Below are positions 6,014 to 14,046 of a stretch of 16,656 nucleotides of DNA, piece after piece. Location: contig JAJXZA010000328.1 of assembly GCA_021780285.1 (NCBI GenBank), positions 1-16,656 of the forward strand. The letters run 5' to 3'. The notes beneath the pieces were generated by a model. It was not told the origin of the DNA, did no database searches, and saw only the letters and a list, made by a program, of their open reading frames with translations. Source of the stretch: Planctomycetota bacterium. Its GTDB lineage: Bacteria; Planctomycetota; Phycisphaerae; WQYP01. Within the stretch, counting starts at the first letter, position 1. Each line of letters starts with the position of its first letter. The position numbers were made by a program, and so were the translations under genes.

Positions 6014-8392
6014 ATGCTTAGACGCCAGCAAAGCCAAGGTGTACAAAATTTGCTGCGGTGGATGGTATCTTTGGTATTGGCGGTCTTGCTTGGGCAAATG
6101 CCGCAGACAAACGCATGGGCGGCGTTGCCGCACGCAAGCGGTGCAACGGCTCGGATGGTGGGCGTCAGGCAGGGGCGTTGGACATTATGTTCAAGCGTGG
6201 TTTTTAACCCCACAAAATCGGCGCGGCGCTTTCTGGTGGTAAGCAGTTTTGATGCATCGCCCAACCGCCAGTTTGGTGCTTGGGTATGGGTGCCTGCGCA
6301 CTGCTCGCGGCGTGTATGGGTGCCGTGTGAACTCTCGCATTTGAACCGCAGTGCCCCAAGCGTGGGTGTCCATACCTTGCTGCTTGGCCGCCAAGCTGGG
6401 CGCGAAGTTGTGTATTCGCGCCAGGTCGGGCTGTTGATGGTTGAAAAAAATGCCCAACCGACGGTTGCCATCATCGGTGCTGCCGACAACCAGACACCTG
6501 CGTTGGTGTCGGCCATGCTTACCGAACAGGGGCTTAAAGGCGGCGCGGTATATGCATCGGCCAATAACCTGCCGCCGGTGCCTCAGGGGTGGGATGGGGT
6601 AAAAGCGGTTGTAATGGGGGCGCAGCACGCCCGGCTTTCAACCCTGCAGATGCAGGCGCTGCGGCGCTGGGTGCTTGGCGGCGGGCACCTCTGGTTGCAG
6701 GCCGTTCGCGTGCCCCAAGGTTTCTGCCGACGGTTGCTGGGGCGCAGTTGGCGGGCAGTTGTTGCGGGCCGGACGCTCTCGGCGAGGCTGCATTTTGTCG
6801 CGACGCACCTCAATCATGTTACGGTGCTTCATCGCGCCGTGCGAATGGTGCAACTGATCCCCAACGGTATGCACACGCTGATGACGGTGAATGGTTGGCC
6901 GGCGGTTTTGCAGGAGCGATTTGGCCGGGGCCGGGTTTTGGTGTGTGCGGTGGATGGCGATGGTTTGTTAAATGCCCAGGGCCGGGCGAGCAGTGTGTTA
7001 TGGCCCGCTCTGCGACGGTTCTATCAAGAGAGTACAAAGTTGCCCCGGCATCACCAGTCGGTGGCTGCGGCGATTGGTCAATTTGCGAGGGCGCAAATTG
7101 GGTACCGCGTTATGCGACGTCGTACGGTGGCGGTTATTCTCGGCTTATTTTGCGTGGGGCTGCTTGTGGCCGGCTTGTGGCTGCTGCGCTGCAATCGCCT
7201 TGAGAAAATAGCATGGCTAGCCGGGGGCGGAGCCGTGGCGGTGGCTGCGCTGCTTGTGGTGCTGGGGTTGGCCGAGCGCCAGAGCGTGCCGGCGACTGTT
7301 TCGACGGTGGGTCTCTTTCAGGCAACCGGCGAAGACCATGCCGTGAAAGCTTATGTGGCAATAGCCGCGCTTAGCCCGCATAGCCGCCCGGCGGCCATTG
7401 AGTCGAGCCATGGGGGCATGCTGACGATGGATATGACCGGTCAGCGGCACACCATCACCCGGCTAATATGGAGCGATTACAACCATTGGCGCAGCCGCGG
7501 GTTGAAGTTGCCTTCGGGATCGCTTCTGGGCGGTCAATATCGGGGTATGATTGCGGTTAATATGCCGCAGCGCGTCTCGGCCGTGTATGGGGCTGACGGG
7601 CTGGAGTTGACCTGGCCTCGTACGAGTGCGGCGCTGCGCAATAAGGTTGTTGTGGGGCCGTCAGGTGCGCTTCGGACGGTGCAAAAAAGCTCTTCGCTAT
7701 TGGCGGCTGGGCCGGCGCAGATTTTACCTGCCGGGCAATTTATCGTGACGGCGGTGCTGAGCCAGCAGGACCGATGGCGCTCTGACGTGTTGCGGGCGCT
7801 TACGCGTCATGAACATTATGCGCGCCCGACGCTGCTGGCGTGGTCTTCGCGTCTGGCTGCACCGATACAACTGGCCGGGCTGGAGAGACATCTTTCGCAG
7901 TCGCTGGTGGAACTTCCTGTGCATATTCAGCGCACGAGGCCGAACACGAATGTGGTTGTGCCGTGGCCTTTGCTGCATTACACGCTTTCGGCAGGGCCCG
8001 GGCAGCGGGCGCCCGCGCTGGTGTACGATGAGCGGCGACAACAATGGATTGGGCATCTAAGTATGTCGGCAGATGTCTTTGTGCGGTTCCAACTACCGCG
8101 GCAAATATTGCCCATTCGATTGACGAGCGTAAAGGCTATGTTGGACATATTGGCGCCGGGGCGTCCTGTGCGTCTGGCGCTGTATAGCGGCGGCAGGCCG
8201 GCGGAAGTAATTCGCCGCCTTGGCGTGGTGGGGCGTATGGCTGTGCACAGCGGCGCCGGAGACGTAAAGCCTGATGCCGGCGGAGGCGTTTGGGTCCAGA
8301 TTAAGGTGGGAGGGGGGCTGGACATCGGCCATTCCTGGGGGATCAGGACGGTTCGGTTAAGTGTGGCCGGCCGCACCCTGCAGCCGCATTAG
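6014..8392 (+). CDS. Large secreted/membrane protein with amidotransferase-like domain, ABC-2 cluster
   Basis: I do not recognise a named family. From ATG 6014 the 792-residue product starts with a signal peptide (hydrophobic core about 17-30, possible cleavage near residue 36). A beta-rich region (about 45-140) follows. A segment at about 150-229 runs PTVAIIGAADN ... VKAVVMGAQHARLS ... ALRRWVLGGGHLWLQ, which has the strand-helix pattern of class I glutamine amidotransferase-like domains in transporter-associated proteins. The nucleophile cysteine is not evident, so it is probably non-catalytic. GRGRVLVCAVDGDG (about 304-317) resembles the closing strand of that fold. Two membrane segments lie at about 371-391 and 398-419, and a 370-residue extracytoplasmic tail follows. 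ATG 5957 is an alternative start, but 6014 gives a clean signal peptide. The next gene is an ABC ATPase 51 nt away, so it is probably an accessory protein of that transporter. Confidence 0.6.
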   Translation: MLRRQQSQGVQNLLRWMVSLVLAVLLGQMPQTNAWAALPHASGATARMVGVRQGRWTLCSSVVFNPTKSARRFLVVSSFDASPNRQFGAWVWVPAHCSRRVWVPCELSHLNRSAPSVGVHTLLLGRQAGREVVYSRQVGLLMVEKNAQPTVAIIGAADNQTPALVSAMLTEQGLKGGAVYASANNLPPVPQGWDGVKAVVMGAQHARLSTLQMQALRRWVLGGGHLWLQAVRVPQGFCRRLLGRSWRAVVAGRTLSARLHFVATHLNHVTVLHRAVRMVQLIPNGMHTLMTVNGWPAVLQERFGRGRVLVCAVDGDGLLNAQGRASSVLWPALRRFYQESTKLPRHHQSVAAAIGQFARAQIGYRVMRRRTVAVILGLFCVGLLVAGLWLLRCNRLEKIAWLAGGGAVAVAALLVVLGLAERQSVPATVSTVGLFQATGEDHAVKAYVAIAALSPHSRPAAIESSHGGMLTMDMTGQRHTITRLIWSDYNHWRSRGLKLPSGSLLGGQYRGMIAVNMPQRVSAVYGADGLELTWPRTSAALRNKVVVGPSGALRTVQKSSSLLAAGPAQILPAGQFIVTAVLSQQDRWRSDVLRALTRHEHYARPTLLAWSSRLAAPIQLAGLERHLSQSLVELPVHIQRTRPNTNVVVPWPLLHYTLSAGPGQRAPALVYDERRQQWIGHLSMSADVFVRFQLPRQILPIRLTSVKAMLDILAPGRPVRLALYSGGRPAEVIRRLGVVGRMAVHSGAGDVKPDAGGGVWVQIKVGGGLDIGHSWGIRTVRLSVAGRTLQPH

Positions 8393-8443
8393 CCACCGCG
8401 GGCCAAGGGGTCATCGCCATTATGCCCAATGTTGGAGAAACTC

Positions 8444-9466
8444 ATGGCACAAGCCAATGAACTGCCCGTCGTAAAAGCCACTGACCTTACGAAAAAATAT
8501 GGCGCGTTTACCGCGCTGGATAAACTCTCGATCGAACTGCGCAAAGGGCAAATACTCGGATTCATCGGGCCTAACGGTGCGGGCAAAACCACCACCATCA
8601 AGATTCTGGTGGGTCTGGCGAAACCCACGGCCGGTGAGGCGTACATAGCGGGTTGTAACTGCACCACCGAATCAAAAAAAATAAAACGGCTGGTCGGTTA
8701 CATGCCCGATACGTTTGGCGCCTACGACAATATGCGCGTGCAGGAATATCTCGATTTTTTTGGAGCGGCCTTTGCCATACCGCGCAAGGAGCGGCGCATC
8801 CGCATAGACTGGGTGCTCGAAACCACGGGCGCTAACCATATGCGGGACTTATTTGTTGAGAGTCTCAGCCATGGCATGAAGCAGCGCGTGGGCATTGCGC
8901 GCACGCTGCTTCACGATCCGCCGGTGCTCATTCTAGACGAGCCTGCCAACGGGCTGGACCCCACCGCCCGCGTGGAAATGCGGCAGATTCTGCTCAAACT
9001 CGCCGAGATGGGAAAAACGCTTATTGTCACAAGCCATATTCTGCCGGAGCTTTCGCGGATCTGTAATGTCGTGGCGATTATCACAGGGGGCAAACTGCGG
9101 GCATTCGGCAGCCTCGATACCATCATGCACGATTTACGCCAAAAGCGGCTTTTTGAGGTGCAGTTGGCCGGAAACGCGGATGCGGCCGCGGCGGCTGCGA
9201 AGCTGGGTGACCTGCTCGGAGCTGATGTACCCGTTGAAGCATCGCAGGTTGAAGGTCTGCTTCGCTTCAGCACTACGCTGGCCGATGAGGAATTGGCTCA
9301 AGTGTTGCGGCAACTCATCGCGCGGGGCGTGATGGTGGCGCAATTCAGGGAAGTGCAGCAAGACCTTGAGGACGCGTTTTTGTCGGTGACGCGGGCCGCC
9401 GCCGAGCAGGATCGCCTGGCGGCCGATGTTGCCGCGCCTGCGGCCGGGGGGCGGTTCAATGAATAA
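8444..9466 (+). CDS. ABC transporter ATP-binding protein (ABC-2 type)
   Basis: The product (340 residues) contains every ABC ATPase motif: Walker A GPNGAGKTT (about 44-52), signature LSHGMKQRV (about 144-152), Walker B VLILDEPANGLDP (about 164-176) and the H-loop histidine in VTSHILPEL. Its similarity is to the ATPases of ABC-2 exporters (CcmA / NatA / GldA group). Residues beyond about 225 form a C-terminal extension rich in Ala and Leu that is common in this group. ATG 8444 is preferred over ATG 8429 because GGAG (8433-8436) sits at good spacing before it. The 3' end overlaps the permease start by 8 bp, so the two proteins are made together and presumably form one transporter. The cargo is not indicated. 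Confidence 0.95.
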   Translation: MAQANELPVVKATDLTKKYGAFTALDKLSIELRKGQILGFIGPNGAGKTTTIKILVGLAKPTAGEAYIAGCNCTTESKKIKRLVGYMPDTFGAYDNMRVQEYLDFFGAAFAIPRKERRIRIDWVLETTGANHMRDLFVESLSHGMKQRVGIARTLLHDPPVLILDEPANGLDPTARVEMRQILLKLAEMGKTLIVTSHILPELSRICNVVAIITGGKLRAFGSLDTIMHDLRQKRLFEVQLAGNADAAAAAAKLGDLLGADVPVEASQVEGLLRFSTTLADEELAQVLRQLIARGVMVAQFREVQQDLEDAFLSVTRAAAEQDRLAADVAAPAAGGRFNE

Positions 9467-11123
9467 TCCGGTCATTGATCGCGAGTTAACCGGCATGCTG
9501 CGGCGCGGCCGCACGCTGGCTGTGCAGGTCATTTTTGCTTCAGTGCTGGCTGCAGCAGTGGTGTTGGCCTGGCCTCATGGAGGTAATGTAAGCCTTACGG
9601 GTGCGCAGTCGCAGCAGGTGTTTCGTCTTTTCAGCTATGCGCTGCTGCTGGGGGCTCTTGTAATAGCCCCGGCATTTCCGGCGGTGTCTCTGGTGCGCGA
9701 AAAGCAGGCCGGCACGCTCGCTTTGCTGCTTAATTCGCCGCTGACCCCGCGTGCCATCTTTGCCGGAAAGCTGCTGGGGGCGGTGGGTTTTATACTGATG
9801 CTGGTGGTGCTGAGCCTGCCGGCCGCGGCGGCATGCTATGCAATGGGCGGCGTAAGCCTCACGGGCCAGATCGTGCCAGTCTATCTCATCTTAATTGCGG
9901 CTGCGGTTCAATACTGCGCCATTGCGCTGTATATGAGTTTGCGGGCCAGGCGGGTGGATGGCGCGCTGCGGCTGGCCTATGCGGCGGTGTTTGTGCTGGC
10001 GGTGCTCACCATGGTGCCGGCGGAGTTTACGCAGGGCAGCATGTTTGCAAGTTTGGCCGCCGCAGGCGACTGGGTTGGCGCCATGTCGCCGCTGACGACC
10101 ATGGCCGGCGTGCTGGGACAGGGGGTGCTGACCAATACCGGTACGCTGACAAGCTCCCATACTGAGGCATTTCTTGTAATTTCGCTTTGCGTGACACTGT
10201 TTTTCAGTCTCCTTACCATTCGTCGGCTGGGGCAGCGGCTGTTTGATCAGCCCCGGGCGGCGGGAAAAATAACCGATGACCGTTCGGGCGGGGTGCGGTT
10301 TTTCCGGCGAGTCATGTATCTGTGGTTTTTTGATCCGCAGCGTCGCAGCGGGCTGACGGGGCCGCTGGCCAATCCGGTGTTCGTTAAAGAACTTCGCACC
10401 TCGCGTTTTGGCCGATCACATTGGCTTATGCGCCTGGTGGGGTTGTGTCTGGTGGTGTCGCTGGGGCTGATGCTGGCGGCGGCGTATGGCGCGGCCAGCG
10501 CCGGCAGCCATGTGATGGGCATGATTTTGGTATTGCTGCAGGCGGCGCTTATTCTGCTGATAACACCCGGACTGGCGGGCGGGCTTATCAGTTCGGAAGT
10601 TGAATCAGGGTCGTGGCAGTTGCTGCAGATGACGCCGCTTAGCCCCCGGCGCATTGTAACGGGCAAAATACTCTCTTCGCTCTGGACGCTGTTTTTATTG
10701 CTGCTGGCTACTGTGCCGGGTTATCTGGCGATGCTTGTGATAGACACCTCCGAGGCCGCGCGTGTGGGGCGGGTACTCACCGCTCTGGCGGTAACCGCTT
10801 TGTTTGCGTTGCTTACGGCCAGTGCCATCAGCGCGATGTTTCGCAAGGCTGCAACCTCCACGGGCGCAGCGTATGGATTCCTGCTGGTGGTATGTGTAGG
10901 CACGTTGGCGGTGTGGCAGGGACGAGGCACACTGTTTGGATTTAAGGCGGTGCGGGCGGCGCTGCTGATCAATCCGCTGGCCGCCACGCTCGCCGCCATC
11001 GGCGCTCCGGGGTTCACGCCATATCAGTTGATACCGGCAAACTGGTACATCATGGCGGTGGCAGGGGCGCTGGCCGTTGGGGTAATGATTGTGTGTGTCT
11101 GGCGATTGACCAAGCCGCGGTAA
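9459..11123 (+). CDS. ABC-2 permease made of two fused homologous halves
   Basis: The 554-residue integral membrane protein has about twelve hydrophobic segments in two sets of six. The halves are visibly related. NPVIDREL (3-10) corresponds to NPVFVKEL (305-312). REKQAGTLALLLNSPLTPRA (80-99) corresponds to SEVESGSWQLLQMTPLSPRR (379-398); each is followed by a membrane helix. The E-x-x-(A/S)-G motif followed by SPL-TPR or TPL-SPR is the amphipathic coupling region typical of ABC-2 permeases. One polypeptide therefore probably supplies the whole membrane pore for two copies of the ATPase. ATG 9459 overlaps the ATPase stop by 8 bp, indicating translational coupling; an upstream ATG at 9426 is less likely. 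The substrate is unknown; relatives include exporters of drugs, polysaccharides, and components for gliding or envelope maintenance. Confidence 0.88.
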   Translation: MNNPVIDRELTGMLRRGRTLAVQVIFASVLAAAVVLAWPHGGNVSLTGAQSQQVFRLFSYALLLGALVIAPAFPAVSLVREKQAGTLALLLNSPLTPRAIFAGKLLGAVGFILMLVVLSLPAAAACYAMGGVSLTGQIVPVYLILIAAAVQYCAIALYMSLRARRVDGALRLAYAAVFVLAVLTMVPAEFTQGSMFASLAAAGDWVGAMSPLTTMAGVLGQGVLTNTGTLTSSHTEAFLVISLCVTLFFSLLTIRRLGQRLFDQPRAAGKITDDRSGGVRFFRRVMYLWFFDPQRRSGLTGPLANPVFVKELRTSRFGRSHWLMRLVGLCLVVSLGLMLAAAYGAASAGSHVMGMILVLLQAALILLITPGLAGGLISSEVESGSWQLLQMTPLSPRRIVTGKILSSLWTLFLLLLATVPGYLAMLVIDTSEAARVGRVLTALAVTALFALLTASAISAMFRKAATSTGAAYGFLLVVCVGTLAVWQGRGTLFGFKAVRAALLINPLAATLAAIGAPGFTPYQLIPANWYIMAVAGALAVGVMIVCVWRLTKPR

Positions 11124-11195
11124 AAGCGCGGAAGCATTGAGGTTGTGGTTGCGGGCCAAGACGGCGGGGTCTGCCAATAAATCGGGCGTCGGGCC

Positions 11196-11219
11196 ATGCC
11201 GAATCATACCAAACGGCAT
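11196..11219 (+). repeat. Inverted repeat downstream of the permease gene
   Basis: ATGCCG (11196-11201) and CGGCAT (11214-11219) form a perfect 6-bp stem with a 12-nt loop, followed by TT then GC. It lies 72 nt past the permease stop. It could be a weak terminator or processing hairpin; the T-tract is too poor to call. The surrounding 212-bp gap to the HEAT-repeat gene holds no convincing gene, although a 27-codon frame beginning MTMKYRVTPEK can be read near 11240-11325. Confidence 0.25.
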
Positions 11220-11335
11220 TTGCACTACAAAAACATGGGTTATGACGATGAAATATCGCGTCACGCCAGAAAAATTGGCAGACCCAGACGGCGCGGCCCA
11301 TGAAACGCGGTTGACAAAGTGTTGGTGATGTTTTG

Positions 11336-13222
11336 ATGGTGTGTACACAAAAAGCTTGCAAAAAGAATGAGCCGCGGCAACACCCCTGGCGACAGGGTGC
11401 CGTTGGCTTGGCGATATTGCTGTTGGCTGCGGGTCGCGTGTTTGCCGCGCCGCCCGGGCCGCCGTTGCTGCCGGGCTTTACCCCCGTGGACCGGGGTTTT
11501 GGCAACATCATGTGGCGAGATCCGGCATTGCCGAGTGTGAAGCCCGTCCAAAAGTATAACTTAAGCGCACAGTCCAACTGGCGGCTGGCTTTGCAGCAAC
11601 CCGACTCTCTTACGCGGTGTCGCACCTGCCAAGCGCTGGCTGAATCTGCTCGTGCGGGTATGCCGGGCTTGGGCCAGTTTTTGCCACAGCTTCTCGCCAT
11701 TGTGCGGAACAACAAGACGGATGCGGTGCTCCGCCGGGCCGCGGTTGAAGCGATCATTGCCATGAATGCCTCTTCTGCAGCGGGGACACTGTTCAGTGCT
11801 GATAGTCATGGCGATTGGCACGTGGCCCTGCTATGCGATGCCGCGCTGGCCCGGTGGCACTTTCAACCGGCGCTGCGGCTATGGTTGGCTCGCGTCAATG
11901 GGGCTGCAACCAACAGCGTCGTCAGGCTGTCGGCGGTGCAGGCGCTTGGCAAACTTGGCGACAAACAGGCGGTCTCAACGCTGCGGCGGGCGGCGCTGAC
12001 GCCAAGACGTAACCTGCAGGTGCGACTGGCCGCGTTGCAGAGTCTGCATGAGTTGCACGCTGCGGGTATGGCGGTGCTTGCGGCCCATGTTGTTGGATTG
12101 GCTGGTGTTCAGGCGCTGGGTAAGGTACAGCTAGAACATGTCGCTGTCGGAACCGCGCTGCTGGCGGTAACAGCGCTGGACGCGAGTTCGCGACCCGATG
12201 GGGCACAGGACCTTGTGGTTTGGGCAGGCTCATCCAACACCGCAATAGCCGCGCTGGCAATGCAGGGGTTGCTGCGTGCCCATAGCCCGCTTGCAGGCAA
12301 AGCGGCGCCGGCGCTGGCGCACAGCCCAGACAGCGTTCTGCGGCGACTTGCGGCTGAAGCCTTTCTGCAGCAGGCAAACGCGCAAAGCGTGGCGGAGCTG
12401 AGTAAACTGCTGGGCGATCCGCGGCGCTTTGTCCGCTGGTATGCCCGCCACGCACTAAGCACCCTCGGTGGTGGACGCTTGCGGCCGCAGGTGCTTGAGG
12501 TGGTGGGGCGTATGCTTGTTAAAGGCAATGCTTTGGCTCGGCGGCAGGCGGCGCTTGTTGCCGGCAGGTTGAACTTTACGACCTTGCAGCGTCAGCTTTT
12601 GCATGTGCTGCGGTACGATCCGTCATTGCTGGTGCGCATCGGGGCGGCCGCAGCGTTTCGCAGATTGCAGCTTGCTGGAATGTTGCCTTCGCTGCTGGCG
12701 TACGCGCAAGAGACGGCTGAAGTTTCGGCATCTTTGCCGACGTCGGTGCATGCGACGACTGCAAGCCTTCAACGCCAGTCTGATTTGGGCGGGCAGTTAT
12801 CGCAGCTATTTCAGCTTTTTGGAGCGATGCGGTATGCTCCGGCGCAGCCGCTGCTTATGCGGCTTATTCCAAAACATTCGCCGTATTCTGGTACGGCCCG
12901 CACTGCGGCCATCTGGGCGCTGGGAAAAATCAACCGTGGCCGCTACAACGCCGGCTTGGCGCGGCAATTAAAAGGGCGGCTGGACGATCTTTCGATTTTG
13001 GACCCAGAGCTTGAGTCGGTGCGAATTATGTCGGCCGAGGTGTTGGGCCGTATGGGATCGAAAGCCGCACTGGCGACGTTGCGGTCGTATTACATCAGCA
13101 CCGATACCTCTCGCTTATGCCTGGCGTGCCGGTGGGCCATAGGGCGCATCACCGGCAAGGAGCCGCCGCTGCCCAATACGTCGGTCGTGTATAGCAATCA
13201 ATTTTTGCCGCCAACGAGGTAG
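11336..13222 (+). CDS. Secreted HEAT-repeat protein
   Basis: The 628-residue product starts with a basic N-terminus and a hydrophobic stretch (about 21-38, ending GRVFAAPP), a signal peptide probably cleaved near residue 38. From about 95 on it is built of helical HEAT/PBS-lyase-type repeats: VRLSAVQALGKLGDKQAVST, ARRQAALVAGRL, VRIGAAAAFRRLQ, RTAAIWALGKINRG and VRIMSAEVLGRMGSKAALAT. These form superhelical scaffolds for protein contact. No catalytic domain is seen. Two CxxC pairs, C95/C98 in the first repeat and C595/C598 in the last, bracket the solenoid and could form capping disulfides or bind metal. It is the last gene of the ABC-2 cluster, 212 nt after the permease, and convergent with the lipoprotein gene. 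An assembly or scaffold role with the transporter is possible but only inferred from position. Confidence 0.75.
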   Translation: MVCTQKACKKNEPRQHPWRQGAVGLAILLLAAGRVFAAPPGPPLLPGFTPVDRGFGNIMWRDPALPSVKPVQKYNLSAQSNWRLALQQPDSLTRCRTCQALAESARAGMPGLGQFLPQLLAIVRNNKTDAVLRRAAVEAIIAMNASSAAGTLFSADSHGDWHVALLCDAALARWHFQPALRLWLARVNGAATNSVVRLSAVQALGKLGDKQAVSTLRRAALTPRRNLQVRLAALQSLHELHAAGMAVLAAHVVGLAGVQALGKVQLEHVAVGTALLAVTALDASSRPDGAQDLVVWAGSSNTAIAALAMQGLLRAHSPLAGKAAPALAHSPDSVLRRLAAEAFLQQANAQSVAELSKLLGDPRRFVRWYARHALSTLGGGRLRPQVLEVVGRMLVKGNALARRQAALVAGRLNFTTLQRQLLHVLRYDPSLLVRIGAAAAFRRLQLAGMLPSLLAYAQETAEVSASLPTSVHATTASLQRQSDLGGQLSQLFQLFGAMRYAPAQPLLMRLIPKHSPYSGTARTAAIWALGKINRGRYNAGLARQLKGRLDDLSILDPELESVRIMSAEVLGRMGSKAALATLRSYYISTDTSRLCLACRWAIGRITGKEPPLPNTSVVYSNQFLPPTR

Positions 13223-13267
13223 CCGCAGCGCCGCCGGTGCAGGCTTTGTAACTTGGCGCGGCCGCGT

Positions 13268-13972
13268 TTATTTATACTGCGTCCAGACCCATTGGCCGCC
13301 GGCGTTTTGCTTTTGATACCAATCGCCGGGCCTCAGAAATCGCAACCACTGTTTGAAGAAAATGAGGCTTACCGCCTGAACCGACTGGCCTGTTTGCCCA
13401 GCGACAATCTGATACAACTCGCGTCGGTAGAGATTCTGCCTTTGAATGGTCTGTTGTTGTGTGGGGGTAAGGGCTTTAAGTGCCACCACATAACCACTGT
13501 GAGCTTCACCAACAAGCTGTGCATCTTTAAGTTTGCGAACCGCCGGATAATTGGCCCGCATTTCATGAAGGACGGTGGCTTTATCCGGAAGACCACCGGC
13601 ATCGGCTGCGAAAACGTCGAGCAGCACGATAGATTGGCGGCTCTGAAGTGTGTTGAACGAGCTGGGCTGGCGGGCTCCGGTGGCTGATGGCAGGGTTGAA
13701 GGCGGCTCGCTTGCGCTGGCCCTGGTAGCCGGCCCCGCTGCCGCTGCTGGTGCCGGGCTGGGCGCCTGACCGGTGATGTAGCTGAGATCGTCATGCGCTT
13801 CGTGCACCACCAGCGTCAGTTTGCCGTTGAGGTTTACATCAACCTCCAGGGGTTTTTGCTGCTGAATGACAACATCGTTGTGGGTGCTTAGGCAGCCGGT
13901 CGAGGCGATGCATGCCGCTACGGTCAATAACAAAGACGCACCACGGGTTAAGCAATGTTTGATTGATGTCAT
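13268..13972 (-). CDS. YnbE-YdbL fusion lipoprotein (DUF1318-type C-terminal domain)
   Basis: The 234-residue protein has a signal peptide with lipobox IASTGC, making C27 the lipidated residue, probably outer-membrane bound. Residues about 33-66 resemble the small outer-membrane lipoprotein YnbE: a QQQKPLEVDVNLNGKLTLVV strand like the short PKEPI...NVKIEHEI strand of YnbE. A low-complexity Ala/Pro/Ser linker (about 70-108) follows. Residues about 125-234 match YdbL (DUF1318) landmarks in order: LKDAQLVGEAHSGYVVALK (148-166), IQRQNLYRRELYQIVA (176-191), then PGDWYQ and GGQWVW. In E. coli the two proteins are separate; YnbE partners the AsmA-like YdbH, and YdbL modulates that contact. The gene lies directly downstream of a YdbH-like gene, matching the order ydbH-ynbE-ydbL. 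An AGGAG (complement of 13982-13986) precedes the ATG. Comparisons are from memory of the families. Confidence 0.8.
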   Translation of the reverse strand: MTSIKHCLTRGASLLLTVAACIASTGCLSTHNDVVIQQQKPLEVDVNLNGKLTLVVHEAHDDLSYITGQAPSPAPAAAAGPATRASASEPPSTLPSATGARQPSSFNTLQSRQSIVLLDVFAADAGGLPDKATVLHEMRANYPAVRKLKDAQLVGEAHSGYVVALKALTPTQQQTIQRQNLYRRELYQIVAGQTGQSVQAVSLIFFKQWLRFLRPGDWYQKQNAGGQWVWTQYK

Positions 13973-14017
13973 GAATCTAACTCCTGAAGCTCCTCGAGCG
14001 AGCCTTCCTTAACTGCG

Positions 14018-14023
14018 ATTATA
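14018..14023 (-). promoter_or_regulatory. Possible internal -10 element before the lipoprotein gene
   Basis: A perfect TATAAT on the minus strand (complement of 14018-14023) lies in the 74-nt gap between the YdbH-like and lipoprotein genes, about 45 nt before the latter's ATG. No good -35 is seen at 16-18 nt. A GCTC...GAGC hairpin (about 13990-14004) lies between it and the Shine-Dalgarno. It may give extra transcription of the lipoprotein. Confidence 0.25.
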
Positions 14024-14046
14024 TACCAATCTTCATTGCCGGTGCA

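Noticed and set aside
11311..11316. A perfect TTGACA just before the HEAT-repeat gene, considered as a promoter.
   Set aside because: A -10 at the correct distance would overlap the start codon and the sequence there (TGATGG) is a poor match.
11137..11328. A 63-codon frame between the permease and HEAT-repeat genes.
   Set aside because: TTG start, no Shine-Dalgarno, no domain. A shorter part beginning MTMKYRVTPEK looks somewhat protein-like but is too short to support.
13227..13246. A short GCGCC...GGTGC hairpin between the convergent HEAT and lipoprotein genes, considered as a terminator.
   Set aside because: Five pairs including one G-T and only TTT after a gap; too weak to call.
13253..13687. 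A 144-codon plus-strand frame.
   Set aside because: It is antisense to the YnbE-YdbL-like lipoprotein gene, whose product has a signal peptide, lipobox and family motifs.
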